A program made the position numbers and the translations under genes. The notes under the pieces are model-generated. The model was not told the origin of the DNA and made no database searches. It worked only from the letters and a program-made list of their open reading frames with translations. From NCBI GenBank assembly GCA_946187865.1, contig CAMHST010000017.1, forward strand, positions 1-46,159: a stretch of 46,159 nt of DNA. Direction: 5' to 3'. Source of the stretch: an uncultured Bacteroidales bacterium. GTDB lineage: Bacteria > Bacteroidota > Bacteroidia > Bacteroidales > UBA932. The stretch's first letter is position 1; each line of letters opens with the position of its first letter. Positions 1-8,138 of the stretch are shown in pieces.

Positions 1-34
1 GGCGTAAGTTGCTTATTTTCAGGTAGTTAAGCCC

Positions 35-256
35 CTAATATTCTTCCTCATTCCACATGAAGTCATCTTTGGTGGGGTAGTCCGGCCAGATGTCTTCGAT
101 GGACTCATAGATATCGGTGTCGTCGTCCAGTTCTTCCAAATTCTCGATGACTTCTTCCGGAGCGCAGGTGCGGGTGGCGTAGTCGATGAGTTCTTCTTTG
201 GTGGCCGGCCATGGAGCATCGTCCAGGCTGCTGGCAAGTTCGAGTGTCCAATACAT
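35..256 (-). CDS. Small acidic DUF2795-family protein
   Basis: A 73-residue, very acidic protein with no signal peptide or membrane segment. It begins MYWTLELASSL and ends in an acidic NEEEY tail; the middle holds the motif PATKEELIDYA and the IWPDYPTKDDF block that I recognise from the short DUF2795 proteins of Bacteroidetes. The molecular function of the family is not established. The ATG at 256 lies about 65 bases downstream of a good TAnnTTTG -7 element on the minus strand (322-329), so it is probably transcribed alone, divergently from folE. The identification is from remembered family sequence, not from a search. Confidence 0.85.
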   Translation of the reverse strand: MYWTLELASSLDDAPWPATKEELIDYATRTCAPEEVIENLEELDDDTDIYESIEDIWPDYPTKDDFMWNEEEY

Positions 257-321
257 ATCGCTATCAAGGTTTAAATGTTAGTAATCAATGCTTTGGATGG
301 ACAGGCCATCGTTTCGGGCTG

Positions 322-329
322 CAAAGTTA
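322..329 (-). promoter_or_regulatory. Bacteroidetes -7 promoter element of the DUF2795 gene
   Basis: Read on the minus strand this is TAACTTTG, a perfect match to the Bacteroidetes -7 consensus TAnnTTTG. It faces the DUF2795 gene. The -33 TTTG half is not clear. Confidence 0.6.
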
Positions 330-361
330 GACAAAAAAACGATATAATGAATTTTTTTCGT

Positions 362-369
362 TAATTTTG
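362..369 (+). promoter_or_regulatory. Bacteroidetes -7 promoter element of folE
   Basis: TAATTTTG matches the -7 consensus TAnnTTTG and lies 40 bases before the folE start codon. It is back to back with the divergent element at 322-329, leaving about 32 bases between the two. Confidence 0.65.
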
Positions 370-409
370 CAGACATTTTATCGCAGCACACTGCTACAAA
401 GAATAGACC

Positions 410-1009
410 ATGGCATATCGGAAAATAGAGCAATACGACGAAAATACGACAAGGGAGCTGTCGGCCCATGTAAAAGCCATCCTTAAGCTGTTGGGGGAGG
501 ACCCAGACAGGGAAGGCCTTGTGAAAACGCCGGAGCGGGTGGCCAAAGCCATGCAGTTCCTTACCCAGGGCTATTTCCAGGACGGAGAGGCCATCGTCAA
601 AAGCGCCGTTTTCCAGGAGCCATACGACCATATGGTCATTGTCAAGGACATCGAGCTGTTCTCCCTGTGCGAGCACCATATGCTGCCTTTCATCGGCAAG
701 GCCCACGTAGCCTATATTCCCAACGGGCAGATCACCGGCCTTTCCAAGATTGCCCGGGTGGTGGAAACCTATGCCCGCCGCCTCCAGGTGCAGGAGCGTC
801 TGACAGAGCAAATCCGGGACTGCATCCAGGAATCCCTGCAGCCCATGGGCGTGGCCGTGGTCATCGAAGCCATGCACACCTGCATGTCCATGCGCGGCGT
901 GCAAAAGTCCAATGCCGTTACCACAACATCGGCCTTTTCGGGCGTCTTTCTCAAGGATGCCCGTACGCGGAATGAATTCTTACAGCTGATCGGCCGTCAC
1001 CAGGCCTAG
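410..1009 (+). CDS. folE: GTP cyclohydrolase I (type IA)
   Basis: Cytosolic enzyme that converts GTP to 7,8-dihydroneopterin triphosphate, the first step towards folate and related pterins. The 199-residue length is normal for the bacterial enzyme. The zinc ligands and catalytic histidine are visible as C87-E-H89-H90 in LCEHHMLPF and C158 in HTCMSMRG; the 71-residue spacing equals that of the E. coli enzyme (C110/C181). The end QLIGRHQA is a plausible native C-terminus. The ATG at 410 follows a -7 element at 362-369. Its stop overlaps the stop of the convergent membrane-protein gene by four bases, so neither gene has room for its own terminator. Confidence 0.97.
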   Translation: MAYRKIEQYDENTTRELSAHVKAILKLLGEDPDREGLVKTPERVAKAMQFLTQGYFQDGEAIVKSAVFQEPYDHMVIVKDIELFSLCEHHMLPFIGKAHVAYIPNGQITGLSKIARVVETYARRLQVQERLTEQIRDCIQESLQPMGVAVVIEAMHTCMSMRGVQKSNAVTTTSAFSGVFLKDARTRNEFLQLIGRHQA

Positions 1010-2154
1010 ATCAGGCTCACCAGCAAATACAGGAAATGGGCGATGACGCCGGCGCAGAGCCCGGCGACCGTGTGTGCGCCCAGCGCCTTGGAGATGCCCT
1101 TCCGGAACCCCAGGGAGTCGAACATGGCGGTGTGGGTGGAGAGAAAACCGCTCCAGCACATGCCGATGGCGGTGCACACGGCCACGGCGTTTCCGTCCAG
1201 GATACCGGCGGCGTCGAAGGTGGGCAGCAGGCCCAGGGCCGCACCCACAGCGCCGAGGGCGGTCATCGGGAAGGCAATCAGTTCCATGCTGTTGAAGCCG
1301 AAGAGCCATTCGAAGAGCCAGTGCACTTTCCCGGCGAGCCAGGGGAGTACGGGCACACCCTGTGAAGAGGCGCCGGTATATCCTTCCGGCCCCGGGCCGA
1401 AGGTAAGGAGGATGACCAGGGTGGTGATAATCAGGACTCCCGGAATAATCTGCAGGCCCAGTTCCACACCGTTTTTCCCGCCGTCCAGGATGGCGTTCAG
1501 AAAGCGCATGAAGATGCCGTCCTTGTGCGTTTCTTCCCCGGCGGGCACTTCCAGGTCCTGGGGGGCATCCGCAACCATGGGGCTGTTCAGCTCCGGCCAG
1601 CTTTTCAGCAGCGAGCGCTGCATTAGCCGGGTGGAGATGATGGATCCGCACACGGCGCCCACAAAGCCCACCAGCGCGCCGGACGTGTGCCCGTAGCTCA
1701 TCATGGTGATGATAACCACGAATCCCATGCCGAAGGCCGTGCCGAAATTGGTAAGCGAATAAAGCTGATATTTTTTGAAGTAGGCGGAAAAAGTCTTGTC
1801 TTTACTGAGGGCGATGATGGCCGGATTATCTGACAGGAAAGTCATCACGCCGCCCAGGGCGGCCACGCCCGGCAGGTTGTAGAGCGGCTTCATCAGCGGG
1901 CGCAGGATTCGCTCCAGCATGTTCACCACCCCGAACTCCACAAACAACTTGGAGAGGGCGCCCGTGATTACCGTGATGCCCATCAGGAAGAAAACCGTGT
2001 TCAGCAGCAGGTCGTGCGCCGTGTTCATGATGGTCTTGATCAGGTTCTCACTGCCCATCCGGCTTCCCAGGGCCCAGCTGAACAGGACCAGAAGAAGCAG
2101 GAAAACAACGGCCTCGATCAGGCTGCGGTTTAATTTTTTTGTTTTATTTCCCAT
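1006..2154 (-). CDS. Nucleoside-recognition (Gate) domain membrane protein
   Basis: A 382-residue integral membrane protein with about eight or more hydrophobic segments, starting with a short basic N-terminus and a first membrane span at residues 13-30. The block [16 protein letters not shown] and the [13 protein letters not shown] region are typical of proteins with the nucleoside-recognition (Gate, SpmA/SpmB-like) domain, here in duplicate-like N- and C-terminal halves. Members are presumed transporters or gated channels; substrate is unknown. It stands alone, convergent with folE. No clean -7 element is visible upstream, and htpG ends about 100 bases away on the same strand with its own terminator between. 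Confidence 0.7.
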   Translation of the reverse strand: MGNKTKKLNRSLIEAVVFLLLLVLFSWALGSRMGSENLIKTIMNTAHDLLLNTVFFLMGITVITGALSKLFVEFGVVNMLERILRPLMKPLYNLPGVAALGGVMTFLSDNPAIIALSKDKTFSAYFKKYQLYSLTNFGTAFGMGFVVIITMMSYGHTSGALVGFVGAVCGSIISTRLMQRSLLKSWPELNSPMVADAPQDLEVPAGEETHKDGIFMRFLNAILDGGKNGVELGLQIIPGVLIITTLVILLTFGPGPEGYTGASSQGVPVLPWLAGKVHWLFEWLFGFNSMELIAFPMTALGAVGAALGLLPTFDAAGILDGNAVAVCTAIGMCWSGFLSTHTAMFDSLGFRKGISKALGAHTVAGLCAGVIAHFLYLLVSLI

Positions 2155-2206
2155 ATTCGCTTACAATTCGCCACGAATTTAAGCCAAATATGGGAAAAAT
2201 AAAAAT

Positions 2207-2242
2207 AAAACGGCCCCCTCGGGAAAGAGAGAGCCGTTTTTT
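2207..2242 (-). terminator. Intrinsic terminator of htpG
   Basis: AAAACGGC (2207-2214) and GCCGTTTT (2233-2240) form an eight-base-pair stem whose minus-strand product ends in a U-rich tract. It begins about 15 bases after the htpG stop. Confidence 0.7.
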
Positions 2243-2254
2243 CGCAATCCGGTG

Positions 2255-4261
2255 TTACTTGAGGTAAGCGTCGGAAACCACTTTCTGGCTTCGGGCGATA
2301 AAGTCCGACAGGGCTTTACCCTTGAGCATGCCGTTCCCCAGCAGGGCCAGGTCCACGATCTGGTGCAGGATTTCATTGTCTTTGGCAAAGGCTTCCACGT
2401 CGGCGCGATGGGCTTTGCGAACCGATTCCCGTGCTTCGCGGGCCTTGTTCTTCTCCTCCTCGGAGGCGTCGGCCGGGGCTTCGGCGGGAAGTTCCCCTTG
2501 CGGTTTGACGTCGGAGAGCTTGGCGGCCCAGATTTTTCCAACAAGCGGGTTCTCCATGTTCACCGTGATATTGTAACTCTCCGGCATGGAGCCGTAGAAA
2601 TTCATTCCTCCGCCCAGGGCGCTCATCTCGCGGTAACGGCGCATGAACTCGTTCTGGGTGATCAGGATAGGAGCGGCGTCGGCCCCCAGGTTGTCGCCCA
2701 CGACGTAGTAGTCGTTGCCCGCCGGCAGGACGGCCTTGAACAGGTTCTCCAGGTCGTAGCGCTCGTCCTCCTTCATCTCGGGCTTCACCTTGTCTTCCTT
2801 GGGGATCAGGTTCTCCACAGCGTCGGAGTCCACGCGGGCGAAGCGGGTGTCCTGGAGTTTCTGCTCCAGCAGGTTCACATAGTGCGCATCCAGCTCGCAG
2901 TCCATCAGGAGCACGTCGTAGCCTTTGTCCTTGGCGGCCTGGATGTAGCTGTACTGCTCGTCAGCCTTGGTGGCGTACAGATATACCAGTTTCTTGTCTT
3001 TGTCGGCCTGGGTGTCCTTCACGGCCTCTTTGTACTCGTCGAAGCTGAAGTACTTCCCGTCCACGTTCTTCAGGAGGGCGAACTTGAGGGCGCGCTCGCA
3101 GAATTTTTCGTCGGAGAGCATGCCGTACTCGATGAAGAGCTTCAGGTTGTCCCACTTCTGTTCCAGCTGGGCGCGTTCCTCCTTGAAGATGCTTTCCAGG
3201 CGGTCGGCCACTTTCTTGGTGATGTAGGTGGAAATCTTCTTGACGGCGGCGTCACTCTGCAGATAAGAGCGGGAGACGTTAAGCGGGATGTCCGGGGAGT
3301 CGATCACGCCGTGCAGCAGGGTCATGAAGTCCGGCACGATGTTATCCACGTGGTCGGTCACAAACATCTGGTTGCAGTACAGGGAAATCTTGTTGCGCTC
3401 GATGGCCACGCGGTCCTTGAGCTTGGGGAAGTACAGGATGCCGGTGAGGTTGAAGGGGTAGTCCACGTTCAGGTGGATCCAGAACAGCGGCTCCTCGTTC
3501 ATCGGGAACAAGGTGCGGTAGAAACTGAGGTAATCCTCGTCCTTGAGCTCCGACGGGGCCTTGGTCCAGAGGGGCTCTACGGCATTGATCACCTTGTCTT
3601 TATCCGTATCCACATACTTGCCGTCCTTCCACTCCTGCTCCTTGCCGAAGACGATGGGGACGGGCATGAACTTGCAGTATTTGTTCAGCAGTCCCTCGAT
3701 CCGGGACTTCTCCCCGTATTCCTTGGAATCATCGTCCAGATACAGGGTGATCACGGTGCCACGGTCCTCTTTCTCAATTTCTTCCATCTCGAAGGAAGGG
3801 GAGCCGTCGCAGCTCCAGCGCACCGCCTTGGCCCCTTCTTTCCAGGACCGGGTCTCGATGGTAACCTTCTTGGACACCATGAAAGCGCTGTAGAATCCCA
3901 GGCCGAAGTGGCCGATGATGTTCCCGATCTGGTCCTTGTATTTTTCCAGGAATTCGCCGGCGCTGGAGAACGCGATCTGGTTGATGTATTTGTCCACCTC
4001 CTCGGCCGTCATGCCGATACCGTTGTCGATCACCTTCAGGGTCTGGGCCTTCTCGTCCAGTTCAAGCCTTACCTGAAGGTCTCCCAGCTCGTCCTTGCAG
4101 TCGCCCGTGGCGGCCAGGGCCTTGATTTTCTGAGTGGCGTCCACCGCATTGGCCACCAGTTCACGCAAGAAGATCTCGTGGTCGGAATACAGGAATTGCT
4201 TGATGACGGGGAATATGTTTTCGGTAGTTACCCCGATTTGTCCTTTCGTAGCTTGTGCCAT
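2255..4261 (-). CDS. htpG: Molecular chaperone HtpG (Hsp90)
   Basis: ATP-dependent cytosolic Hsp90 chaperone that helps client proteins fold. The 668-residue product opens with MAQATKGQIGVTTENIF and carries the GHKL ATPase signatures: FLRELVANAVDATQK (the conserved N of box N), DNGIGM and the GHFGLGFYS loop. The middle and C-terminal dimerisation domains follow with no break. I start it at the ATG at 4261 because homologs begin just before the GxIGVTTENIF segment; an in-frame TTG at 4288 would add nine unlikely residues. The last 80 residues are rich in Ala/Glu/Lys. A long open frame on the opposite strand is a coding shadow. A terminator lies directly downstream. Confidence 0.97.
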   Translation of the reverse strand: MAQATKGQIGVTTENIFPVIKQFLYSDHEIFLRELVANAVDATQKIKALAATGDCKDELGDLQVRLELDEKAQTLKVIDNGIGMTAEEVDKYINQIAFSSAGEFLEKYKDQIGNIIGHFGLGFYSAFMVSKKVTIETRSWKEGAKAVRWSCDGSPSFEMEEIEKEDRGTVITLYLDDDSKEYGEKSRIEGLLNKYCKFMPVPIVFGKEQEWKDGKYVDTDKDKVINAVEPLWTKAPSELKDEDYLSFYRTLFPMNEEPLFWIHLNVDYPFNLTGILYFPKLKDRVAIERNKISLYCNQMFVTDHVDNIVPDFMTLLHGVIDSPDIPLNVSRSYLQSDAAVKKISTYITKKVADRLESIFKEERAQLEQKWDNLKLFIEYGMLSDEKFCERALKFALLKNVDGKYFSFDEYKEAVKDTQADKDKKLVYLYATKADEQYSYIQAAKDKGYDVLLMDCELDAHYVNLLEQKLQDTRFARVDSDAVENLIPKEDKVKPEMKEDERYDLENLFKAVLPAGNDYYVVGDNLGADAAPILITQNEFMRRYREMSALGGGMNFYGSMPESYNITVNMENPLVGKIWAAKLSDVKPQGELPAEAPADASEEEKNKAREARESVRKAHRADVEAFAKDNEILHQIVDLALLGNGMLKGKALSDFIARSQKVVSDAYLK

Positions 4262-4330
4262 ATGAATTGTGTTTTTATTTTGTCTCAAACTGCCGGAAAC
4301 AGGTCAAATAACAAGCCAAGCGGGCGTTTT

Positions 4331-4345
4331 CTGCCAAATTGGCAG
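4331..4345. promoter_or_regulatory. Perfect 15-base palindrome, possible operator
   Basis: CTGCCAA-A-TTGGCAG is a perfect inverted repeat of two seven-base arms. It sits between the divergent htpG and carboxypeptidase-regulatory-like genes, about 20 bases upstream of the -33 element at 4367. No regulator for it is encoded nearby. Confidence 0.35.
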
Positions 4346-4366
4346 TCGGCGGATGCAAGAAAAAAC

Positions 4367-4397
4367 TTGACAAGAATCCGGATAATTGCTAACTTGC
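4367..4397 (+). promoter_or_regulatory. Promoter with -33 TTG and -7 TAACTTGC
   Basis: TTG at 4367-4369 is followed after 20 bases by TAACTTGC (4390-4397), a one-base variant of TAnnTTTG. The spacing suits the Bacteroidetes primary sigma factor. The start codon lies 25 bases further on. Confidence 0.55.
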
Positions 4398-4421
4398 ACA
4401 AAAATAAAGGAATCGAAAGTT

Positions 4422-5654
4422 ATGAAACGGCTTTTGTCTGTCCTTGCGGCCCTGTTCTTTTTCCTCCCCATTGTCTGGGCACAGGCCGACACGCTCCGTC
4501 TGGGCTACACGGTGCGGGGTACCGTAGTGGATGCCTTCAGCGGAAAGGCCTTGTCGTCCGTACATGTGGCCGTACCGGACCGCCACTACGCCACGGTGAC
4601 CAATGCCGACGGCGTCTTTGTCATCAAGTCCAATGCGCCCATCGGCACGCTGGTCTTCTCTTACATGGGCTATAGAACCCAGTACCAGCGCACCGGAAAT
4701 GGAGACATGAAGGTGCGGCTCTCGCCGGAGGCCATAGACCTGAACGCGGCCACGGTGATCGGGGCAGACCCGGAAGAAGTGGTGAGGTCGGCCGTATACC
4801 GCATTCAGGAGAATTATAGTGCCACGCCGCAGCTGCTGGAGTGTTTCTACCGGGAAACCATCCAGAAGGGCTCCCGCTACACTTCCATCTCGGAGGCCGT
4901 GGCCCGGATGTACAAAAACGGTTACCGGGAGGGTTTCCGCCCAGACAGGGCAGCCCTCGAGAAAAGCCGCATCCTCATGAGTCAGCGAAAACGCGACACC
5001 CTGAGCGTGAACGTGCAGGGCGGTCCCACGGTGGTCCTGTCGTTCGACGTGGTGAAAAACCGGGGTCTCCTGTTCGACGCAGAGGAGCTGAAACTGTACC
5101 GTTTCCAGATGGAACCCCCCGCCTATATAGACGACCGCCTGCAGTTTGTCATCAGCCTGCATCCCGTGAGCGCGGGCTCGGTGGAGTACGCCCTGTACCA
5201 CGGAACCTTGTATATCGATACCGAAACCCTGGCTTTCAGCCGGATAGAGCTCTCCCTGGACATGAGTGACAAGGCCAAGGCCACGCGGGCCATGCTGATC
5301 AAGAAGCCCTTCACGCTGCGCTTCAATCCGCGGGAGCTGTCCTTCCTGATGACTTACAGGCCCCAGGAGGACGGACGGTACCGGATGTCCTATTTCCGTT
5401 CCACCATCCGCTTCGGCTGCGACTGGCGCAGGCGCTTGTTCCAGACCAATTATACGGCCGTCAATGAGCTGGTCGTGACCGATGTCCGCGAGCCTGCCGT
5501 GCCCATTACCCGCCAGGAGATGTTCCGGACCACGGATTATCTCACGCAAAAGGCCGCGGAGTTCCAGGACCCGGATTTCTGGAGCGACTACAACATCATC
5601 GAGCCCTCCGAGAGCCTGGAGCACGCGATAGACCGCCTGAGAAAGCGGCGTTAA
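4422..5654 (+). CDS. Exported carboxypeptidase-regulatory-like domain protein
   Basis: A 410-residue secreted or envelope protein of unknown role. Residues 1-20 form a signal peptide (MKRLLSVLAALFFFLPIVWA). Residues 28-100 are a CarboxypepD-reg-like beta-sandwich: RGTVVDAFSGKALSSVHV, then TVTNADGVFVIK and LVFSYMGYRT, the pattern also found at the N-terminus of TonB-dependent receptors. The remaining 300 residues have no barrel or plug that I can see and resemble the uncharacterised C-terminal part of such proteins in Bacteroidetes. I chose the ATG at 4422 because it starts the signal peptide and lies 25 bases after the promoter; an upstream in-frame start at 4386 lies inside the promoter. The stop overlaps the convergent phosphatase gene. 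Confidence 0.85.
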   Translation: MKRLLSVLAALFFFLPIVWAQADTLRLGYTVRGTVVDAFSGKALSSVHVAVPDRHYATVTNADGVFVIKSNAPIGTLVFSYMGYRTQYQRTGNGDMKVRLSPEAIDLNAATVIGADPEEVVRSAVYRIQENYSATPQLLECFYRETIQKGSRYTSISEAVARMYKNGYREGFRPDRAALEKSRILMSQRKRDTLSVNVQGGPTVVLSFDVVKNRGLLFDAEELKLYRFQMEPPAYIDDRLQFVISLHPVSAGSVEYALYHGTLYIDTETLAFSRIELSLDMSDKAKATRAMLIKKPFTLRFNPRELSFLMTYRPQEDGRYRMSYFRSTIRFGCDWRRRLFQTNYTAVNELVVTDVREPAVPITRQEMFRTTDYLTQKAAEFQDPDFWSDYNIIEPSESLEHAIDRLRKRR

Positions 5655-6445
5655 TCGGTCAGGTATTTCTGCCTCAGGAACGCTTTGTCTGCGTCATCGA
5701 TACCCAGTTGGGCGGTGATGTAGGCGTCCAGCGAGCCCCATTCCCGGTCAATCAGGTCCAGCGTGTCGCAGAAATTGCGGGTGCTTACGCCCATGAAAGC
5801 CCGGATAGTCTCTGTCTCATTTTCCGTTCCGCCGGCTGCTTCCACCTTTTGGATCAGGCTGTCCACCAGAGGCTTGTAGGTGACATTGGATTGGTCGAAG
5901 TCCCGGACGATGGTTTCCCGCGAGGCTCCCAGTGCGCCCAGAAGGAAGGCTGCGCCGATTCCGGTGCGGTCTTTTCCCTGGGAACAGTGCCAGAGGACGG
6001 CGCCCTCCGGCGCTTCCAGCGTAAGGTTCAGGAAGGCGGCGTACTGCAGCTGGGAGAATTCGCTCCGCACCAGGGAAGGGTACAGCATGCGGCCCTTTTC
6101 CTGGAACACGTGGTTGAAGCTCAGGCGGACGATATACTCCTGCAGGTTCAGGAAAACCTGTGCGGGAACGGCGTCTCCGCTCCTTTTTTCCATCTCGGGA
6201 TCCAGGGTGGGAAGGAAGATGTGTTCCGCGCCGGGAATTATCCGGTCCGGCTGCAAAGCGGCTTCGGCCTCCGTGCGGAAGTCGAAGATGCGCCGAAGGT
6301 GGTATTTCTCCACGAGCAGGCGCACATCCTCGTCGGACGCCTCGTTCAGCGAGCCGCTCCTCAGAAGCAGCCCCTTCCGGATGGTCTTGTTTCCGACTTT
6401 GAGACCGCCAAGGTCCCGGGCGTTCACGATTTTCTGGAATTCCAT
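5651..6445 (-). CDS. Tyrosine/serine protein phosphatase
   Basis: A 264-residue cytosolic phosphatase of the tyrosine phosphatase 3 type. The P-loop HCSQGKDRTG holds nucleophile C154 and arginine R160; upstream ARDLGG (residues 9-14) and IFDFRTEAE are the other family marks. The substrate could be a phosphotyrosine protein or a phosphoinositide; the sequence does not decide. The ATG at 6445 shares one base with the stop of the upstream acyl-CoA ligase gene, so the two are translationally coupled and transcribed from the promoter at 8083-8090. A GTG one codon earlier is possible. Confidence 0.9.
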   Translation of the reverse strand: MEFQKIVNARDLGGLKVGNKTIRKGLLLRSGSLNEASDEDVRLLVEKYHLRRIFDFRTEAEAALQPDRIIPGAEHIFLPTLDPEMEKRSGDAVPAQVFLNLQEYIVRLSFNHVFQEKGRMLYPSLVRSEFSQLQYAAFLNLTLEAPEGAVLWHCSQGKDRTGIGAAFLLGALGASRETIVRDFDQSNVTYKPLVDSLIQKVEAAGGTENETETIRAFMGVSTRNFCDTLDLIDREWGSLDAYITAQLGIDDADKAFLRQKYLTD

Positions 6446-8061
6446 CACTGGTATAGGTGTCTTTTCACGGAGCCTTTCGCCGTACGTTCCAGGGGCATGT
6501 CGCGCATTTCCACGCGGGCGATCTGGCTGTAGGGCGGCAGCTTGGCATTGATCTGGGCGCGGATAATCTCCGGAATCTCCTGGTGGTCTCGCTCGCCCAT
6601 GGAGACGATGCCCTCTGCGTCCGGGTACACCAGGGCAACCACTTTTCCCCCTTTGTCCACCACGACGGATTCTTTCACGTAAGGGTGGGCATCCAGCAGG
6701 GACTCAATTTCTTCCGGGTAGATGTTCTGTCCGGTGGAGCTCAGGATCAGGGCTTTGATGCGCCCCCGGATGAAGAGGTTGCCGTTTGAGTCCAGCGTCC
6801 CCAGGTCTCCGGTGCGGAACCAGCCGTCCTCTGTCCAGGCGGCGGCGTCGGCCTCCGGGTTTTTGAAATAGCCCAGCGTAAGGTTGGGCCCCTGGGCCTG
6901 GATTTCACCGGGAATGTTTTCCGGGTCCGAGGAGTCTATCCGGATGGTATGGATGGGCCTTCCGCAGGATCCGGGGACATAGTGGTCCAGCCCGGCATAG
7001 GCGAGCAGCGGACAGGCTTCCGTCATCCCGTATCCCACCACGTAAGGCAGGCCGATCTGCCGGAACCGGGACTCGATCTCCCAACTGAGCGGCGCCCCGC
7101 CGATGATGATTTCCTTCACCCTTCCGCCGAGTGCTTTGATGGTTTTTTTGCCGACAGACTTGTAAAACAGCGTGTTGATGCCCGGCAGGTAGGCGGGTTT
7201 GGACGCGAGCATCGGGAGAACCAACGCATGGTAGAGTTTTTCCATCACCAGGGGAACGGTGATCAGGAGCTGCGGCTTCACTTCCTGCAGGGCTTTGGCA
7301 AGCAGCGACGGGGACGGCGCCTTTCCCAGGAAGTGGATGGTGAACCCCGTGCAGCACGGGTACACGAATTCGATGATGAGCCCGTACATGTGTGCGAGCG
7401 GCAGCATGGAAACCAGGGCGTCCGGCTTGTCGGTGATATTCTTCTGGCAGTAATCCACCACGTCGGAGACGGCGCGGAAGGGGAGCATAACTCCCTTAGG
7501 GGCTCCGGAAGTGCCGGATGTGTAATTGATAATGCCCAGCTGGTCTTCCTGGTTGTCCGGATAGGAGACCGCCTGCGGATCCAGCCCCCGGGGGAACTGG
7601 TCGCTGAATTGGCTTTTCCGCTGGCTCCAGGCCGATTCGTACTTTTTCCCCGCCGTCCACAGGAGCTTGTCTCCCTTGCAGTTGATAGCCGCCCTGAGGC
7701 GGGGCATCAGGGAGACGTCCAGCCTTTTCCAGATTTCCGGATCGGTGAACAGCAGCACGCTTTCCGAGTGGTCTGTGAGCTGGGCGATATTCTCCGGGGT
7801 GAAGTCTGCCAGAAGGGGAACGATGACCGCCCCGTAGGTGTTTGCGGCTAGGAAAACCACGGCCCAGCGGGCGCAGTTCCGTGCACACAGGGCCACTTTG
7901 TCTCCTTTCCGGAGGCCGATGCTGCGGAAATAGGCGTGATAGATTTCCATCTGTTCCGCGACTTCGCGATAGGTGTATCCCGTGCCGCCGTAATCGCACA
8001 GGGCGGGACGGTCCGGGTACTGCTTGACTTGCTCTTCCAGTTTTTTCAAAAACGATTTCAT
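6445..8061 (-). CDS. AMP-binding long-chain acyl-CoA ligase
   Basis: A 538-residue adenylate-forming enzyme expected to activate a fatty acid as acyl-AMP and then acyl-CoA at the membrane. Motifs in order: phosphate loop YTSGTSGAPKGVM near residue 180, GYGMTEACPL (A5), DGWFRTGDLG (A8), and the catalytic lysine motif RTAKGSVKRHL at the C-terminus. Chain length preference cannot be read from sequence. It is the first gene of a two-gene unit with the phosphatase, starting 20 bases after a -7 element. It could equally be an acyl-acyl-carrier-protein synthetase or an aryl acid ligase, though the FACS-like layout favours fatty acids. Confidence 0.9.
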   Translation of the reverse strand: MKSFLKKLEEQVKQYPDRPALCDYGGTGYTYREVAEQMEIYHAYFRSIGLRKGDKVALCARNCARWAVVFLAANTYGAVIVPLLADFTPENIAQLTDHSESVLLFTDPEIWKRLDVSLMPRLRAAINCKGDKLLWTAGKKYESAWSQRKSQFSDQFPRGLDPQAVSYPDNQEDQLGIINYTSGTSGAPKGVMLPFRAVSDVVDYCQKNITDKPDALVSMLPLAHMYGLIIEFVYPCCTGFTIHFLGKAPSPSLLAKALQEVKPQLLITVPLVMEKLYHALVLPMLASKPAYLPGINTLFYKSVGKKTIKALGGRVKEIIIGGAPLSWEIESRFRQIGLPYVVGYGMTEACPLLAYAGLDHYVPGSCGRPIHTIRIDSSDPENIPGEIQAQGPNLTLGYFKNPEADAAAWTEDGWFRTGDLGTLDSNGNLFIRGRIKALILSSTGQNIYPEEIESLLDAHPYVKESVVVDKGGKVVALVYPDAEGIVSMGERDHQEIPEIIRAQINAKLPPYSQIARVEMRDMPLERTAKGSVKRHLYQ

Positions 8062-8082
8062 CGGCCTTCAAGATTGAGTTTG

Positions 8083-8090
8083 CAAAGATA
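8083..8090 (-). promoter_or_regulatory. -7 element of the acyl-CoA ligase operon
   Basis: On the minus strand this reads TATCTTTG, a perfect TAnnTTTG match, 21 bases before the start codon at 8061. It is divergent from the cls promoter. Confidence 0.65.
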
Positions 8091-8117
8091 CGTTTTTTTC
8101 TTATCAAGATAAATTTC

Positions 8118-8125
8118 TATATTTG
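8118..8125 (+). promoter_or_regulatory. -7 element of cls
   Basis: TATATTTG matches TAnnTTTG and ends only 13 bases before the cls ATG, so the predicted mRNA leader is about 7-9 bases. Confidence 0.6.
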
Positions 8126-8138
8126 TATTCGGTATTAA

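Noticed and set aside
1..34. A possible 5' end of a further minus-strand gene at the left edge
   Set aside because: Too short to show any coding signal or RNA structure.
4262..4288. TTG start adding nine residues to HtpG
   Set aside because: The ATG at 4261 begins the conserved N-terminus, and the added residues have no counterpart in the family.
4341..4357. A sigma-54 -24/-12 promoter (TGGCAG...TGC)
   Set aside because: The GG to GC spacing is 12 rather than 10 bases, and a normal Bacteroidetes promoter lies just downstream.
2252..4675. An 807-codon open frame on the plus strand opposite htpG
   Set aside because: It is the antisense shadow of a highly conserved htpG; its translation is Val/His/Leu-rich without any domain, an effect of GC-biased codons.
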